Positions 5,827-12,420 of a stretch of 12,420 nt of DNA are shown in pieces. A model generated the notes under the pieces. It saw only the letters and a list, made by a program, of their open reading frames with translations. It made no database searches and had not been told where the DNA came from. This DNA is from an uncultured Burkholderiales bacterium (GTDB lineage Bacteria > Pseudomonadota > Gammaproteobacteria > Burkholderiales > Burkholderiaceae_C), in contig CAIYFE010000084.1 of NCBI GenBank assembly GCA_903925445.1, positions 1-12,420 on the forward strand. Direction: 5' to 3'. A program made the translations under genes and the position numbers. The stretch's first letter is position 1, and each line of letters opens with the position of its first letter.

Positions 5827-6825
5827 ATGAAAATTGCGATTCTTGGCGCTGGCGCTTGGGGCACTGCGCTGGCCATTCACGCGGGAGATCGTCACGAGGT
5901 CACCTTGTGGGCGCGCGACACCGAACAAGTCCAAGCCATGCAACAAGCGCGTGAGAATGCGCGCTACCTGCCAGGCTTGCCCTTTTCTTCGGGTGTTCAA
6001 GTGAGCGCTCAACCGCTGGACGGTGGGTTGCGAGCGCAAGATGTGGTCGTGGTGGCTTCGCCCATGCGCGCTTTGCGTGGCTTGCTGACGCAAATTGCCC
6101 CACTGGTGGCCGATCAGGTGCCAGTGGCTTGGTTGTGCAAAGGGTTTGAGGCAACACAAAATGCCCAAGCCTTCATGGCGCATGAGGTGCAAGCGCAAGT
6201 GGCTCCTGGGCTGCGCGGTGCAGCCTTGAGCGGACCGAGTTTTGCGCAAGAACTGGCCAAAGGCTTACCCACCGCGTTGGTGGCTGCCAGTGCACATGCT
6301 GAGGTGCGCGATGCTTTGGTGGCGGCGTTTCATCACCGCAGTTTGCGTGTGTATGCCAACGATGACATCGTTGGTGTTGAAGTCGGGGGCGCGGTCAAAA
6401 ACGTGTTGGCCATTGCCACGGGGTTGTGCGACGGGTTGCACTTGGGGCTGAACGCGCGGGCTGCTTTGATCACTCGAGGCCTGGCAGAAATGACCCGATT
6501 GGGCGTGGCCTTGGGTGCCAAGCCCGAAACTTTCATGGGCTTATCGGGTTTGGGCGACTTGGTGCTGACCGCCACTGGTGACTTGAGTCGCAATCGACAA
6601 GTGGGCCTGGCGCTGGCGCAAGGCATGCGTTTGCAGCAAGCGGTGGACGCTTTGGGACATGTGGCCGAAGGCGTTTACAGCGCACGCACCGTGGTGCAAC
6701 GCGCACAAGCCTTGGGGGTCGAAATGCCGATTGCGCAATCGGTGGTGGCCTTGCTCGATGGCCAGTTGACACCGCAGCAGGCGGTGGCTTTGTTGATGGG
6801 GCGTGACGCTACTTTTGAAGCCTAG
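5827..6825 (+). CDS. gpsA: NAD(P)+-dependent glycerol-3-phosphate dehydrogenase
   Basis: This 332-residue cytosolic enzyme reduces dihydroxyacetone phosphate to sn-glycerol 3-phosphate, the backbone for phospholipids. It has an N-terminal Rossmann fold with GAGAWG at 7-12, WLCKGFE with conserved K105, SGPSFAQE at 135-142, and the catalytic K191 in GGAVKNVLAIA. The helical C-terminal domain includes NARAALITRGLAEM (209-222) and GLGDLVLT (241-248). The length is normal. The ATG lies 12 nt after the secB stop with no evident Shine-Dalgarno sequence, so translation may depend on coupling with secB. The TAG stop forms the loop of a perfect inverted repeat with the end of convergent panC. Confidence 0.96.
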   Translation: MKIAILGAGAWGTALAIHAGDRHEVTLWARDTEQVQAMQQARENARYLPGLPFSSGVQVSAQPLDGGLRAQDVVVVASPMRALRGLLTQIAPLVADQVPVAWLCKGFEATQNAQAFMAHEVQAQVAPGLRGAALSGPSFAQELAKGLPTALVAASAHAEVRDALVAAFHHRSLRVYANDDIVGVEVGGAVKNVLAIATGLCDGLHLGLNARAALITRGLAEMTRLGVALGAKPETFMGLSGLGDLVLTATGDLSRNRQVGLALAQGMRLQQAVDALGHVAEGVYSARTVVQRAQALGVEMPIAQSVVALLDGQLTPQQAVALLMGRDATFEA

Positions 6826-6834
6826 GGCTTCAAA
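6814..6834. repeat. Perfect hairpin spanning the convergent gpsA and panC stop codons
   Basis: TTTGAAGCC (6814-6822) and GGCTTCAAA (6826-6834) are exact reverse complements, 9 bp, separated only by TAG, which is the gpsA stop. The panC stop (6830-6832 on the minus strand) lies in the right arm. Neither direction shows a long T-run afterwards, so it is at best an atypical bidirectional terminator or 3'-end-stabilising hairpin. The four bases between the two genes leave no room for any other terminator. Confidence 0.6.
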
Positions 6835-7690
6835 CTTCAAGGTTGTCGATCAAACGTGTGTTGCCCAATCGCGCAGCGCCCAACACCACCAAAGGCTCTT
6901 GGCACACGCCGTGGATGGGCGACAAATCGTGTTGGCGGCGAACGGTCAAGTAATCGGGTTTCCAGCCGCGTTCAACCAAGGTTTGCATTGCATGTGCTTG
7001 GGCACTTGCCACATCCAACACGCCTTGGGCATTGCCTTGGCGCACGGTCTGAGCCAAAGCTTGAAGTGTTTGCGACAGTTGAACGGCTTCTTGTAATTCA
7101 TCTGCGCTCAAGTAGCCATTGCGCGAACTCAGAGCCAAGCCCGATGGCGCACGGCGCGTTTCGCTGCCAATGATTTCGATGGGCAAAGCCATTTGCTGCA
7201 CCATGCGTCGAATAACCATCAGCTGTTGGTAATCTTTTTTGCCAAACACGGCCAATTGGGGTTGCACGCAGTTGAACAACTTGTGCACCACGGTGCTCAC
7301 GCCCACAAAAAATCCGGGGCGAAACGCGCCTTCCAAAATATCAGCCAGCTCGGCAGGTGGGTGAATTTTGAAGACTTGCGGCTCGGGGTAGAGGTCTTTT
7401 TCTGACGGTGCAAACACCACGTCGCAACCCTGCGCTTGCAGGAGTTCGCAGTCACGTTCGAATGTGCGGGGGTAGCTGTCAAAGTCTTCGTGCGGCGCAA
7501 ACTGCAAGCGGTTGACAAAGATGCTGGCCACCACCGTGCCGGGTGTGGCTTGTGCGTTGGCGCGTTGGCGGGCGAGTTGGATCAAATCCAAATGACCTTG
7601 GTGCAAGTTGCCCATCGTGGGCACGAAAGCGCGAAAAGTGGCGGGTTTTAAAAGCTGACGGAGTTCGTCAATCGAGTGCGCAATGTGCAT
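6830..7690 (-). CDS. panC: Pantothenate synthetase (pantoate-beta-alanine ligase)
   Basis: This 286-residue cytosolic enzyme joins pantoate and beta-alanine with ATP to make pantothenate, the coenzyme A precursor. It shows the nucleotidylyltransferase motifs PTMGNLHQGHL (24-34, HxGH-like), SIFVNRLQFAP (57-67), FGKKDYQQL (149-157) and the KMSKS-like SSRNGYLS. The length is typical of the family. The ATG starts 15 nt after the panB stop. The gap is U-rich (TTTTTCTTCATCGTC) and has no Shine-Dalgarno sequence. panB's TAA is in the same frame as panC, so the two differ only by that stop and five codons. It is the last gene of the long minus-strand cluster and converges on gpsA. Confidence 0.96.
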   Translation of the reverse strand: MHIAHSIDELRQLLKPATFRAFVPTMGNLHQGHLDLIQLARQRANAQATPGTVVASIFVNRLQFAPHEDFDSYPRTFERDCELLQAQGCDVVFAPSEKDLYPEPQVFKIHPPAELADILEGAFRPGFFVGVSTVVHKLFNCVQPQLAVFGKKDYQQLMVIRRMVQQMALPIEIIGSETRRAPSGLALSSRNGYLSADELQEAVQLSQTLQALAQTVRQGNAQGVLDVASAQAHAMQTLVERGWKPDYLTVRRQHDLSPIHGVCQEPLVVLGAARLGNTRLIDNLEV

Positions 7691-7705
7691 GACGATGAAG
7701 AAAAA

Positions 7706-8605
7706 TTAAGCCCACGCGTGAACGGCGTTGTCGGGAAAACTGCCGTCCTTGACGGCTTGAACATAGGCGCTGATGGCCGCCAACACACTGTCTTGGCCTT
7801 GCATGAAGTTGCGAACAAATTTTGGGTTTTTGCCCAAATTGACGCCCAGCATGTCGTGCAAGACCAGCACTTGTCCGGCTGTGCCGTTGCCCGCGCCAAT
7901 GCCAATGGTGTGGCAGTTGGGTAACAGTTGGGTGAGTTCGCTGGACAGGCCAGAGGGCACCATTTCGAGCACCAACATGCTTGCGCCAGCGTCTTGCAGC
8001 GCCAGGGCATCTTGGCGCAAGCGTTGAGCTGCGGCTTCATCGCGGCCTTGCACGCGGTAGCCGCCCAAGGCGTGAACGGTTTGGGGGGTTAAGCCCAAAT
8101 GGGCACAGACGGGAATGCCGCGCTCGACCAAAAAGTGCACGGTCTCGGTGGTCCAGCCGCCGCCTTCGAGTTTGACCATGTGCGCACCCGCTTGCATCAA
8201 GGCGCTGGCGCTGCGCATGGCTTGGTCTTTGGATTCGTGGTACGTGCCAAATGGCAAATCGCCAATGACCCAAGCTGTGCCCTGCACACGTTGCAGTCCA
8301 CGAACGACGCTGGCAACGTGGTAGCTCATGTCGTTCAGGCTCACGCCCACGGTGCTTTGCAAACCTTGGCACACCATGCCCAGCGAGTCGCCGACCAAAA
8401 TGCATTCAACCCCCGCAGCATCGGCCACGGCCGCAAAAGTTGCGTCGTAAGCGGTCAGCATGGTGATTTTTTCGCCCCGGGCGCGCAGATCGTTCAATCG
8501 CGGCAAGCTGATGGGCTTGCGTGCGGCCACGGGCGAGGCCGGTGGCAAGGTGCCGTAAGGCGTCGCACTGGGGGTGCTGTCAGCGTTGGGGTGTGGTGTG
8601 CTCAT
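7706..8605 (-). CDS. panB: 3-methyl-2-oxobutanoate hydroxymethyltransferase
   Basis: This 299-residue cytosolic (beta/alpha)8 enzyme transfers a hydroxymethyl group from 5,10-methylene-tetrahydrofolate to alpha-ketoisovalerate, giving ketopantoate. Seen are TAYDATFA (51-58), VGDSLGM with metal-ligand D73, GDLPFGTY with D116, MVKLEGG with K145 and E147, the catalytic E214 in LEMVP, and GIGAGN (235-240). The first ~30 residues are a Pro/Ala/Thr-rich extension absent from E. coli PanB (264 aa). The core begins at about KPISLPRL, so a later start is possible but no suitable ATG lies between. No clear ribosome-binding site is visible before the ATG. It lies 23 nt after scpA and 15 nt before panC. 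The two enzymes act in the same pathway, with ketopantoate reductase between them and not encoded here. Confidence 0.96.
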   Translation of the reverse strand: MSTPHPNADSTPSATPYGTLPPASPVAARKPISLPRLNDLRARGEKITMLTAYDATFAAVADAAGVECILVGDSLGMVCQGLQSTVGVSLNDMSYHVASVVRGLQRVQGTAWVIGDLPFGTYHESKDQAMRSASALMQAGAHMVKLEGGGWTTETVHFLVERGIPVCAHLGLTPQTVHALGGYRVQGRDEAAAQRLRQDALALQDAGASMLVLEMVPSGLSSELTQLLPNCHTIGIGAGNGTAGQVLVLHDMLGVNLGKNPKFVRNFMQGQDSVLAAISAYVQAVKDGSFPDNAVHAWA

Positions 8606-8628
8606 GGTTGAGGCTCGGGTGACAAAGA

Positions 8629-9477
8629 TCAGCTGGGGGTGTAGGCCAAGCGCACATAAATGGGCGCGAAGGCTTCGGCTTGTGTGATGTCGATCAAGGT
8701 TTCTTTGGCCAATTCAAGCAAGGCAATGAAGGTCACGACCAAGACGGGGACGCCCATTTCGGTGTCAAACAGTTTTTCAAATTCGACAAAGCGTTGGCCT
8801 TGGAGTTTGCGCAAAACAATGCTCATGTGTTCGCGCACCGACAATTCTTCACGCGAAATTTTGTGATGCTGAACCAACTTGGCACGCTTCAAAATATCGG
8901 CCCAGGCTTGCTGCAACTCCACCACGTGAACGTCGGGGAAGCGAGGTTGCAAAGATTGTTCGATGTAGACCTGCGCACGCAAGAAATCGCGTCCAAATTG
9001 CGGCACTTCGTTGAGTTTTGCGGCGGCCAGTTTCATCTGCTCGTATTCGAGCAAACGGCGCACCAACTCGGCACGGGGATCTTCGGGCTCTTCGCCCTCG
9101 GCCACTTTTTTGGGCGGCAAGAGCATGCGCGATTTGATTTCGATCAGCATCGCGGCCATGAGCAAATACTCGGCGGCCAGCTCCAGGTTGCGGGTGCGAA
9201 TTTCATCGACATAGCTCAAGTACTGGCGCGTGAGCGCCGCCATGGGGATGTCGAGGATGTTGAAATTTTGTTTGCGGATCAAGTAGAGCAGCAAATCCAG
9301 CGGCCCTTGAAACGCTTCTAAAAACACCTCCAGCGCATCGGGCGGGATGTACAAATCCTGCGGCATGGCAAACAGAGGTTCGCCATACAAGCGCGCCACG
9401 GCCACGTTGTCGATCACATCTGGCAAGGCGCCAGAAATGGGCGCATCGTGGCCAGAGTCGGGGAGGTGTGCAGTCAC
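8629..9477 (-). CDS. scpA: Segregation and condensation protein A (ScpA kleisin)
   Basis: This 282-residue kleisin bridges the SMC dimer and works with ScpB in chromosome condensation and segregation. The N-terminal part carries the diagnostic FLEAFQGPLDLLLYLIRKQN (52-71) followed by NILDIPMAALTRQYLSYV. AAEYLLMAAMLIEIKSRMLLP (101-121) is the next family block. The C-terminal winged-helix region (about 210-278) includes FEKLF and VVTFIALLELAKE. I chose GTG at 9477. The frame is open further upstream, but that part overlaps the DUF3460 gene, and relatives have about 25-35 residues before VARLYGEPLF, as here. It starts 20 nt after the DUF3460 stop without a clear Shine-Dalgarno sequence. scpB is not in the window. 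Confidence 0.93.
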   Translation of the reverse strand: MTAHLPDSGHDAPISGALPDVIDNVAVARLYGEPLFAMPQDLYIPPDALEVFLEAFQGPLDLLLYLIRKQNFNILDIPMAALTRQYLSYVDEIRTRNLELAAEYLLMAAMLIEIKSRMLLPPKKVAEGEEPEDPRAELVRRLLEYEQMKLAAAKLNEVPQFGRDFLRAQVYIEQSLQPRFPDVHVVELQQAWADILKRAKLVQHHKISREELSVREHMSIVLRKLQGQRFVEFEKLFDTEMGVPVLVVTFIALLELAKETLIDITQAEAFAPIYVRLAYTPS

Positions 9478-9497
9478 GTCAGTCGCGCGGTTAAGCG

Positions 9498-9701
9498 TTA
9501 TGCGTTGGTTTGGTAGACGTAGGGCTTTTGCGCCACACGGCCTGCTTGGGTGTCTTGTTGCACCGCGCGGTCCACGTGTTTGTCCCACAGCAAGGCGCGG
9601 CCATCGCGTTGGCTTTGTTCGAGTTGGGGATTCTTGGCCTTGAGCGATTCGATGAATTGCGTGGCTTCAGAGGTGTAGTGAGGGCGTTGGAAGATGGACA
9701 T
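9498..9701 (-). CDS. DUF3460 family small protein, function unknown
   Basis: This 67-residue protein begins MSIFQRPHYTSEATQFIESL and contains DGRALLWDKHVDRA and KPYVYQT, which I recognise as the DUF3460 pattern of small betaproteobacterial proteins. It has no signal peptide, membrane segment or cysteine. It is charged and likely cytosolic, with an early helix around residues 10-22. The function is unknown. Its position between sulP (32 nt upstream) and scpA (20 nt downstream) implies co-expression with the kleisin. The real start is well supported by family similarity and by the internal ATG position, although no good ribosome-binding site is evident. Confidence 0.85.
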   Translation of the reverse strand: MSIFQRPHYTSEATQFIESLKAKNPQLEQSQRDGRALLWDKHVDRAVQQDTQAGRVAQKPYVYQTNA

Positions 9702-9733
9702 GGCGGACAGGACTTTCGAAGGGGAGTCAGATT

Positions 9734-11410
9734 TTAGCGACCCACGGCCAGCGCGATGCCTTGGGGCAAATCGGCGGCCAAATCGCTTGGGCTGATGAGT
9801 TGGAGCAAACCGCTGCGTTGGGCGATGTCAAGCGGCTGGTGCGCCAAGCCACAAATGACCAAGCGGACTTGTTTTTTCTGGCAAGAACGCGCCAAAGCCA
9901 GCAGCACATCCGACCCCGAAGAGTCCACGTAGATGAGGTTTTTCAAGTCCAGCACCAGCACACGCTCGGGCAGGTGCTCTTCAATGTCTTCGACCAATTT
10001 GACCGCACCAAAAAACAAGGCGCCGTACAAGCGATGGACTTGAACGCTGGACGCGTGCCCCGCCAATTCGGGGTATTGCGCCTGGCCAATGGCTTCGGCG
10101 CGGCTCAGGCTGGAGATGCGGTAGATGAACGTCAGACAAGCCGCCATCAAGCCGACCTCGACAGCAACCGTCAAATCCACCACCACGGTGAGCAAAAACA
10201 CCGCCAGCAGCGTGATGCGATAGGGCACGCGGAATTGGCGCAAATGCACAAACTCACGCCATTCGCCCATGTTCCAAGCCACAAACATCAAAATCGCCGA
10301 CAAAGCAGCCAAGGGCACATGCCCTGCCAAGGGCGCAGCCAGCGCCATGATGATGAGCAACGTCAGCGCATGCACCATGCCAGCTACGGGGCTGTTGCCA
10401 CCGTTTTTGACGTTGGTCACGGTGCGCGCAATGGTGCCCGTGGCGGGCATGCCGCCAAAAAATGGCGTGATGAAGTTGGCAATGCCTTGCGCCATCAACT
10501 CTTGGTTGGCATCGTGCTTGTCGGCGTGATCGGAGTTGACCATCATTTGATCGGCCACACGTGCGCACAGCAACGACTCGATCGAACCCAGCAGCGCCAA
10601 AGTGCTGGCGGGTAACAAAAGAAATTTGGCAGTTTCCCAATCAAAACTGGGCAGCGTGAAAGCAGGCAAGCTGTTGGGGATGCAGCCAAAGCGCGAGGCA
10701 ATGGTTTGCACATCAAGGCCACAAGCATCGCTCACCACGGTGGCGCCAACCAACACCACGATGGAGCCAGGAATGATGGTGAGTTGTCGCAGCCAAGCCA
10801 AGCGCGCTTGCCAACGTGGCAACAACAATTGCCAAACGACCAGCACCAGCAAAGAGCCCGATGCCAAAGCCAGGGCTTGCACATTGAGCTGTTCCATGTG
10901 ATGCGTCAGCGTCAACAAAATGCTGAAGAAATCGGCCGGCATGTTGGCAATGGGCAAGCCAAAAAAGTCTTTGAGTTGCGAGACCGCAATCAACACCGCA
11001 ATGCCGTTGGTAAAACCAATCACCACCGCCACAGGAATAAAGCGAATCAAGGTCCCCAAGCGCAGCAAACCCATGACAAACAAAATCACGCCAGACATGG
11101 CTGTGGCAATGATCAAGTTGGCCAAACCGTAGCGTTCCAAAATGCCGTACACGATGACGATGAACGCGCCTGCTGGCCCCCCACTTTGCACCCGGCTGCC
11201 GCCCAATGCGGAAATCAAAAAGCCCGCAATGATGGCGGTGAACAACCCCGCTTCGGGTTTGAGTCCAGACGCAATGGCAAACGCCATCGCCAGTGGCAAA
11301 GCCACCACACCCACCGTCACACCTGCGCCCACATCTTGGATGAAGCGTTCTTTGTTGTAGCCGTGAACGGCTTCTAAGAGCTTGGGGCGAAAGGCGAGCA
11401 GTGGGTTCAT
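9734..11410 (-). CDS. SulP-family anion permease with C-terminal STAS domain
   Basis: This 558-residue inner-membrane transporter of the SulP/SLC26 family carries anions such as sulfate, bicarbonate or dicarboxylates. The substrate cannot be set from sequence. The N-terminal segment NKERFIQDVGAGVTVGVVAL leads into about 12-14 membrane segments (about 28-430). Family marks are QSGGPAGAF (75-83), GFTNGIAVL (132-140), GSIESLLCARVAD (275-287) and GGMPATGTIARTVTNV (319-334). A cytosolic STAS domain (about 455-555) follows, with VLDLKNLIYVDSSGSDVL. The ATG at 11410 gives the family N-terminus; upstream in-frame sequence is a metG shadow. It starts 2 nt after the metG stop, so it is probably translationally coupled. 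There is no strong Shine-Dalgarno sequence. The length is normal and the gene looks intact. Confidence 0.93.
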   Translation of the reverse strand: MNPLLAFRPKLLEAVHGYNKERFIQDVGAGVTVGVVALPLAMAFAIASGLKPEAGLFTAIIAGFLISALGGSRVQSGGPAGAFIVIVYGILERYGLANLIIATAMSGVILFVMGLLRLGTLIRFIPVAVVIGFTNGIAVLIAVSQLKDFFGLPIANMPADFFSILLTLTHHMEQLNVQALALASGSLLVLVVWQLLLPRWQARLAWLRQLTIIPGSIVVLVGATVVSDACGLDVQTIASRFGCIPNSLPAFTLPSFDWETAKFLLLPASTLALLGSIESLLCARVADQMMVNSDHADKHDANQELMAQGIANFITPFFGGMPATGTIARTVTNVKNGGNSPVAGMVHALTLLIIMALAAPLAGHVPLAALSAILMFVAWNMGEWREFVHLRQFRVPYRITLLAVFLLTVVVDLTVAVEVGLMAACLTFIYRISSLSRAEAIGQAQYPELAGHASSVQVHRLYGALFFGAVKLVEDIEEHLPERVLVLDLKNLIYVDSSGSDVLLALARSCQKKQVRLVICGLAHQPLDIAQRSGLLQLISPSDLAADLPQGIALAVGR

Positions 11411-11412
11411 GG

Positions 11413-12420
11413 TCAGTGGATCCGCATGCCGGGTTTTGCACCCGGCCAAGGTTGAAGAACGTAAATGCCGGGCTCGGCTTTTTCGTCGGCATGGCTGGCG
11501 GCCAGCACCATGCCTTCGGAGAGGCCAAATTTCATTTTGCGCGGCGCGAGGTTGGCAACCATCACGGTCAACTTGCCTTCGAGATCGGAGGGTTTGTACA
11601 TGCTGGCAATGCCGCTGAAAACGTTGCGGGTTTGGCCTTCGCCCACATCCAGCGTGAGTCGCAAGAGTTTGGTGGAGCCTTCGACGGCTTCGCATTTGAC
11701 GATTTGGGCAATGCGCAAGTCGATCTTGGCAAAGTCGTCGATGCTGATCGTGGGAGCGATGTCTTCACCGCCGGGCGTGATTTTTTCGACCACGGGCTCG
11801 GGCGCTTCAAACAGGGCTTCGAGCATTTTGGGATCGACGCGTTGCATGAGGTGCTTGTATTCGCCAATGGTGTGACCCGCACCCAACGCGTGCGCTGCGT
11901 TGGCAAACGTCATGGGAGCGATGTTCAAAAACATTTCGACTTGATTGGCCAAGGCGGGCAACACCGGTTTGAGCATGCAACTGAGCAAGCGAAAAGCCTC
12001 GATGCAGGTGGTGCACACATCTTGCAGACGTGCGTCTTGTCCTTCTTGTTTGGCCAGTTCCCAAGGTTTGTTGGCGTCAACGTATTCGTTCACGCGGTCG
12101 GCCAAGGCCATGATGTCGCGTTGCGCTTTGGCGTAATCGCGTTCGTCGTAGAGTTTTGCAATGGGAAGAAGGCCGTCGCGCAGCTGAGTCAGCAAGGCTT
12201 GCCCGTCGCTGGACACGTCGCCCAGTTGACCCGCAAAGCGTTTGGCAATGAAGCCCGCTGCCCGCGATGCAATGTTCACAAACTTGCCCACCAAGTCGGC
12301 GTTGACGCGGGCCATGAAGTCTTCGGCATTGAAGTCAATGTCTTCGTTGCGGCCATTGAGTTTGGCGGCCAAGTAATAGCGCAGCCATTCGGGGTTCATG
12401 CCCAGGCTCAGGTACTTGAG
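11413..12420 (-). CDS. metG: Methionyl-tRNA synthetase, C-terminal 335 residues (5' end outside window)
   Basis: This fragment attaches methionine to tRNA-Met in the intact enzyme. The catalytic HIGH and KMSKS regions lie beyond the window edge. The fragment opens LKYLSLGMNPEWLRYYLA, the linker just after KMSKS in MetRS. It continues through the helical anticodon-binding domain (about 30-200), including NEYVDANKPWELAKQ with a Trp at 120 matching the anticodon-contacting position. It ends with a C-terminal EMAP/Trbp-like tRNA-binding OB domain (about 227-335; DFAKIDLRIAQIV, NVFSGIA, VMVANLAPRKMKFGLSEGM). The OB domain indicates the long dimeric form of MetRS. Reading is open to the last base. 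It is the most upstream visible gene of the minus-strand cluster. Confidence 0.95.
   Translation of the reverse strand, partial: LKYLSLGMNPEWLRYYLAAKLNGRNEDIDFNAEDFMARVNADLVGKFVNIASRAAGFIAKRFAGQLGDVSSDGQALLTQLRDGLLPIAKLYDERDYAKAQRDIMALADRVNEYVDANKPWELAKQEGQDARLQDVCTTCIEAFRLLSCMLKPVLPALANQVEMFLNIAPMTFANAAHALGAGHTIGEYKHLMQRVDPKMLEALFEAPEPVVEKITPGGEDIAPTISIDDFAKIDLRIAQIVKCEAVEGSTKLLRLTLDVGEGQTRNVFSGIASMYKPSDLEGKLTVMVANLAPRKMKFGLSEGMVLAASHADEKAEPGIYVLQPWPGAKPGMRIH

Noticed and set aside
5107..6249. A 380-codon open frame on the minus strand across secB and the start of gpsA.
   Set aside because: It is antisense to two certain genes whose frames are fully explained. Its translation is His/Gln/Arg-rich with no recognisable domain, typical of a shadow frame in codon-biased DNA.
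9478..9588. Longer scpA start about 37 codons upstream.
   Set aside because: It overlaps the DUF3460 coding region, and the extra residues (Arg/Pro-rich) do not resemble ScpA.
9761..10615. A 284-codon open frame on the + strand inside the SulP gene.
   Set aside because: Its product is Gln/His/Arg-rich and low in hydrophobic core, and it runs opposite clear SulP/STAS motifs. It is a shadow frame.
11411..11695. Longer SulP start about 95 codons upstream.
   Set aside because: It lies wholly within the metG coding sequence in another frame, and the family N-terminus begins at the ATG at 11410.
1..12420. Mobile elements, defence systems, CRISPR, prophage or tRNA/rRNA genes.
   Set aside because: Nearly every base is covered by tightly packed housekeeping genes. 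I saw no transposase, integrase, regular spacer repeats or cloverleaf-like sequence.

Overview
This window looks like ordinary chromosome from a betaproteobacterium of the order Burkholderiales, most likely the family Comamonadaceae. The evidence is a DUF3460 gene just upstream of scpA, a GpmA with an Ala-rich C-terminal tail, and the run gpmA / ctpA / moeB facing rhodanese / grxC / secB / gpsA, which I recall as a common betaproteobacterial arrangement. Base composition is moderate, without long AT-rich islands except the first ~100 bases. I see no transposase, integrase, phage gene, tRNA, rRNA or CRISPR array.

Layout. (1) 1-640: an AT-rich leader with an imperfect inverted repeat, then a MarR-family regulator on the + strand. 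(2) 641-4454, minus strand: gpmA, S41 peptidase ctpA, moeB and modA, reading right to left. moeB and modA give the end of this unit a molybdenum-cofactor / molybdate theme. (3) 4455-4554: divergent promoter region. (4) 4555-6825, + strand: membrane-anchored rhodanese, glutaredoxin 3, secB and gpsA, with a strong intrinsic terminator between grxC and secB. (5) 6830-12420, minus strand: metG (3' part only), a SulP anion transporter, DUF3460, scpA, panB and panC, with gaps of 2 to 32 nt that suggest one long transcript.

Functional links. ctpA is a periplasm-facing processing peptidase. MoeB activates the small subunit of molybdopterin synthase, and ModA binds molybdate for an ABC importer whose other subunits are not in the window. 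Rhodanese and glutaredoxin are thiol/sulfur-handling proteins next to SecB, the export chaperone; GpsA makes sn-glycerol 3-phosphate for phospholipids. PanB and PanC are two steps of pantothenate (coenzyme A) synthesis. ScpA is the kleisin of the SMC condensin.

No previously undescribed system is evident. The items worth a second look are small: the intrinsic terminator inside the probable secB leader, a perfect hairpin spanning the gpsA/panC convergent stops, abutting marR/modA stop codons, two competing rhodanese starts, in-frame panB/panC, a possibly leaderless gpmA, the DUF3460-scpA pairing, and a SulP transporter almost touching metG.
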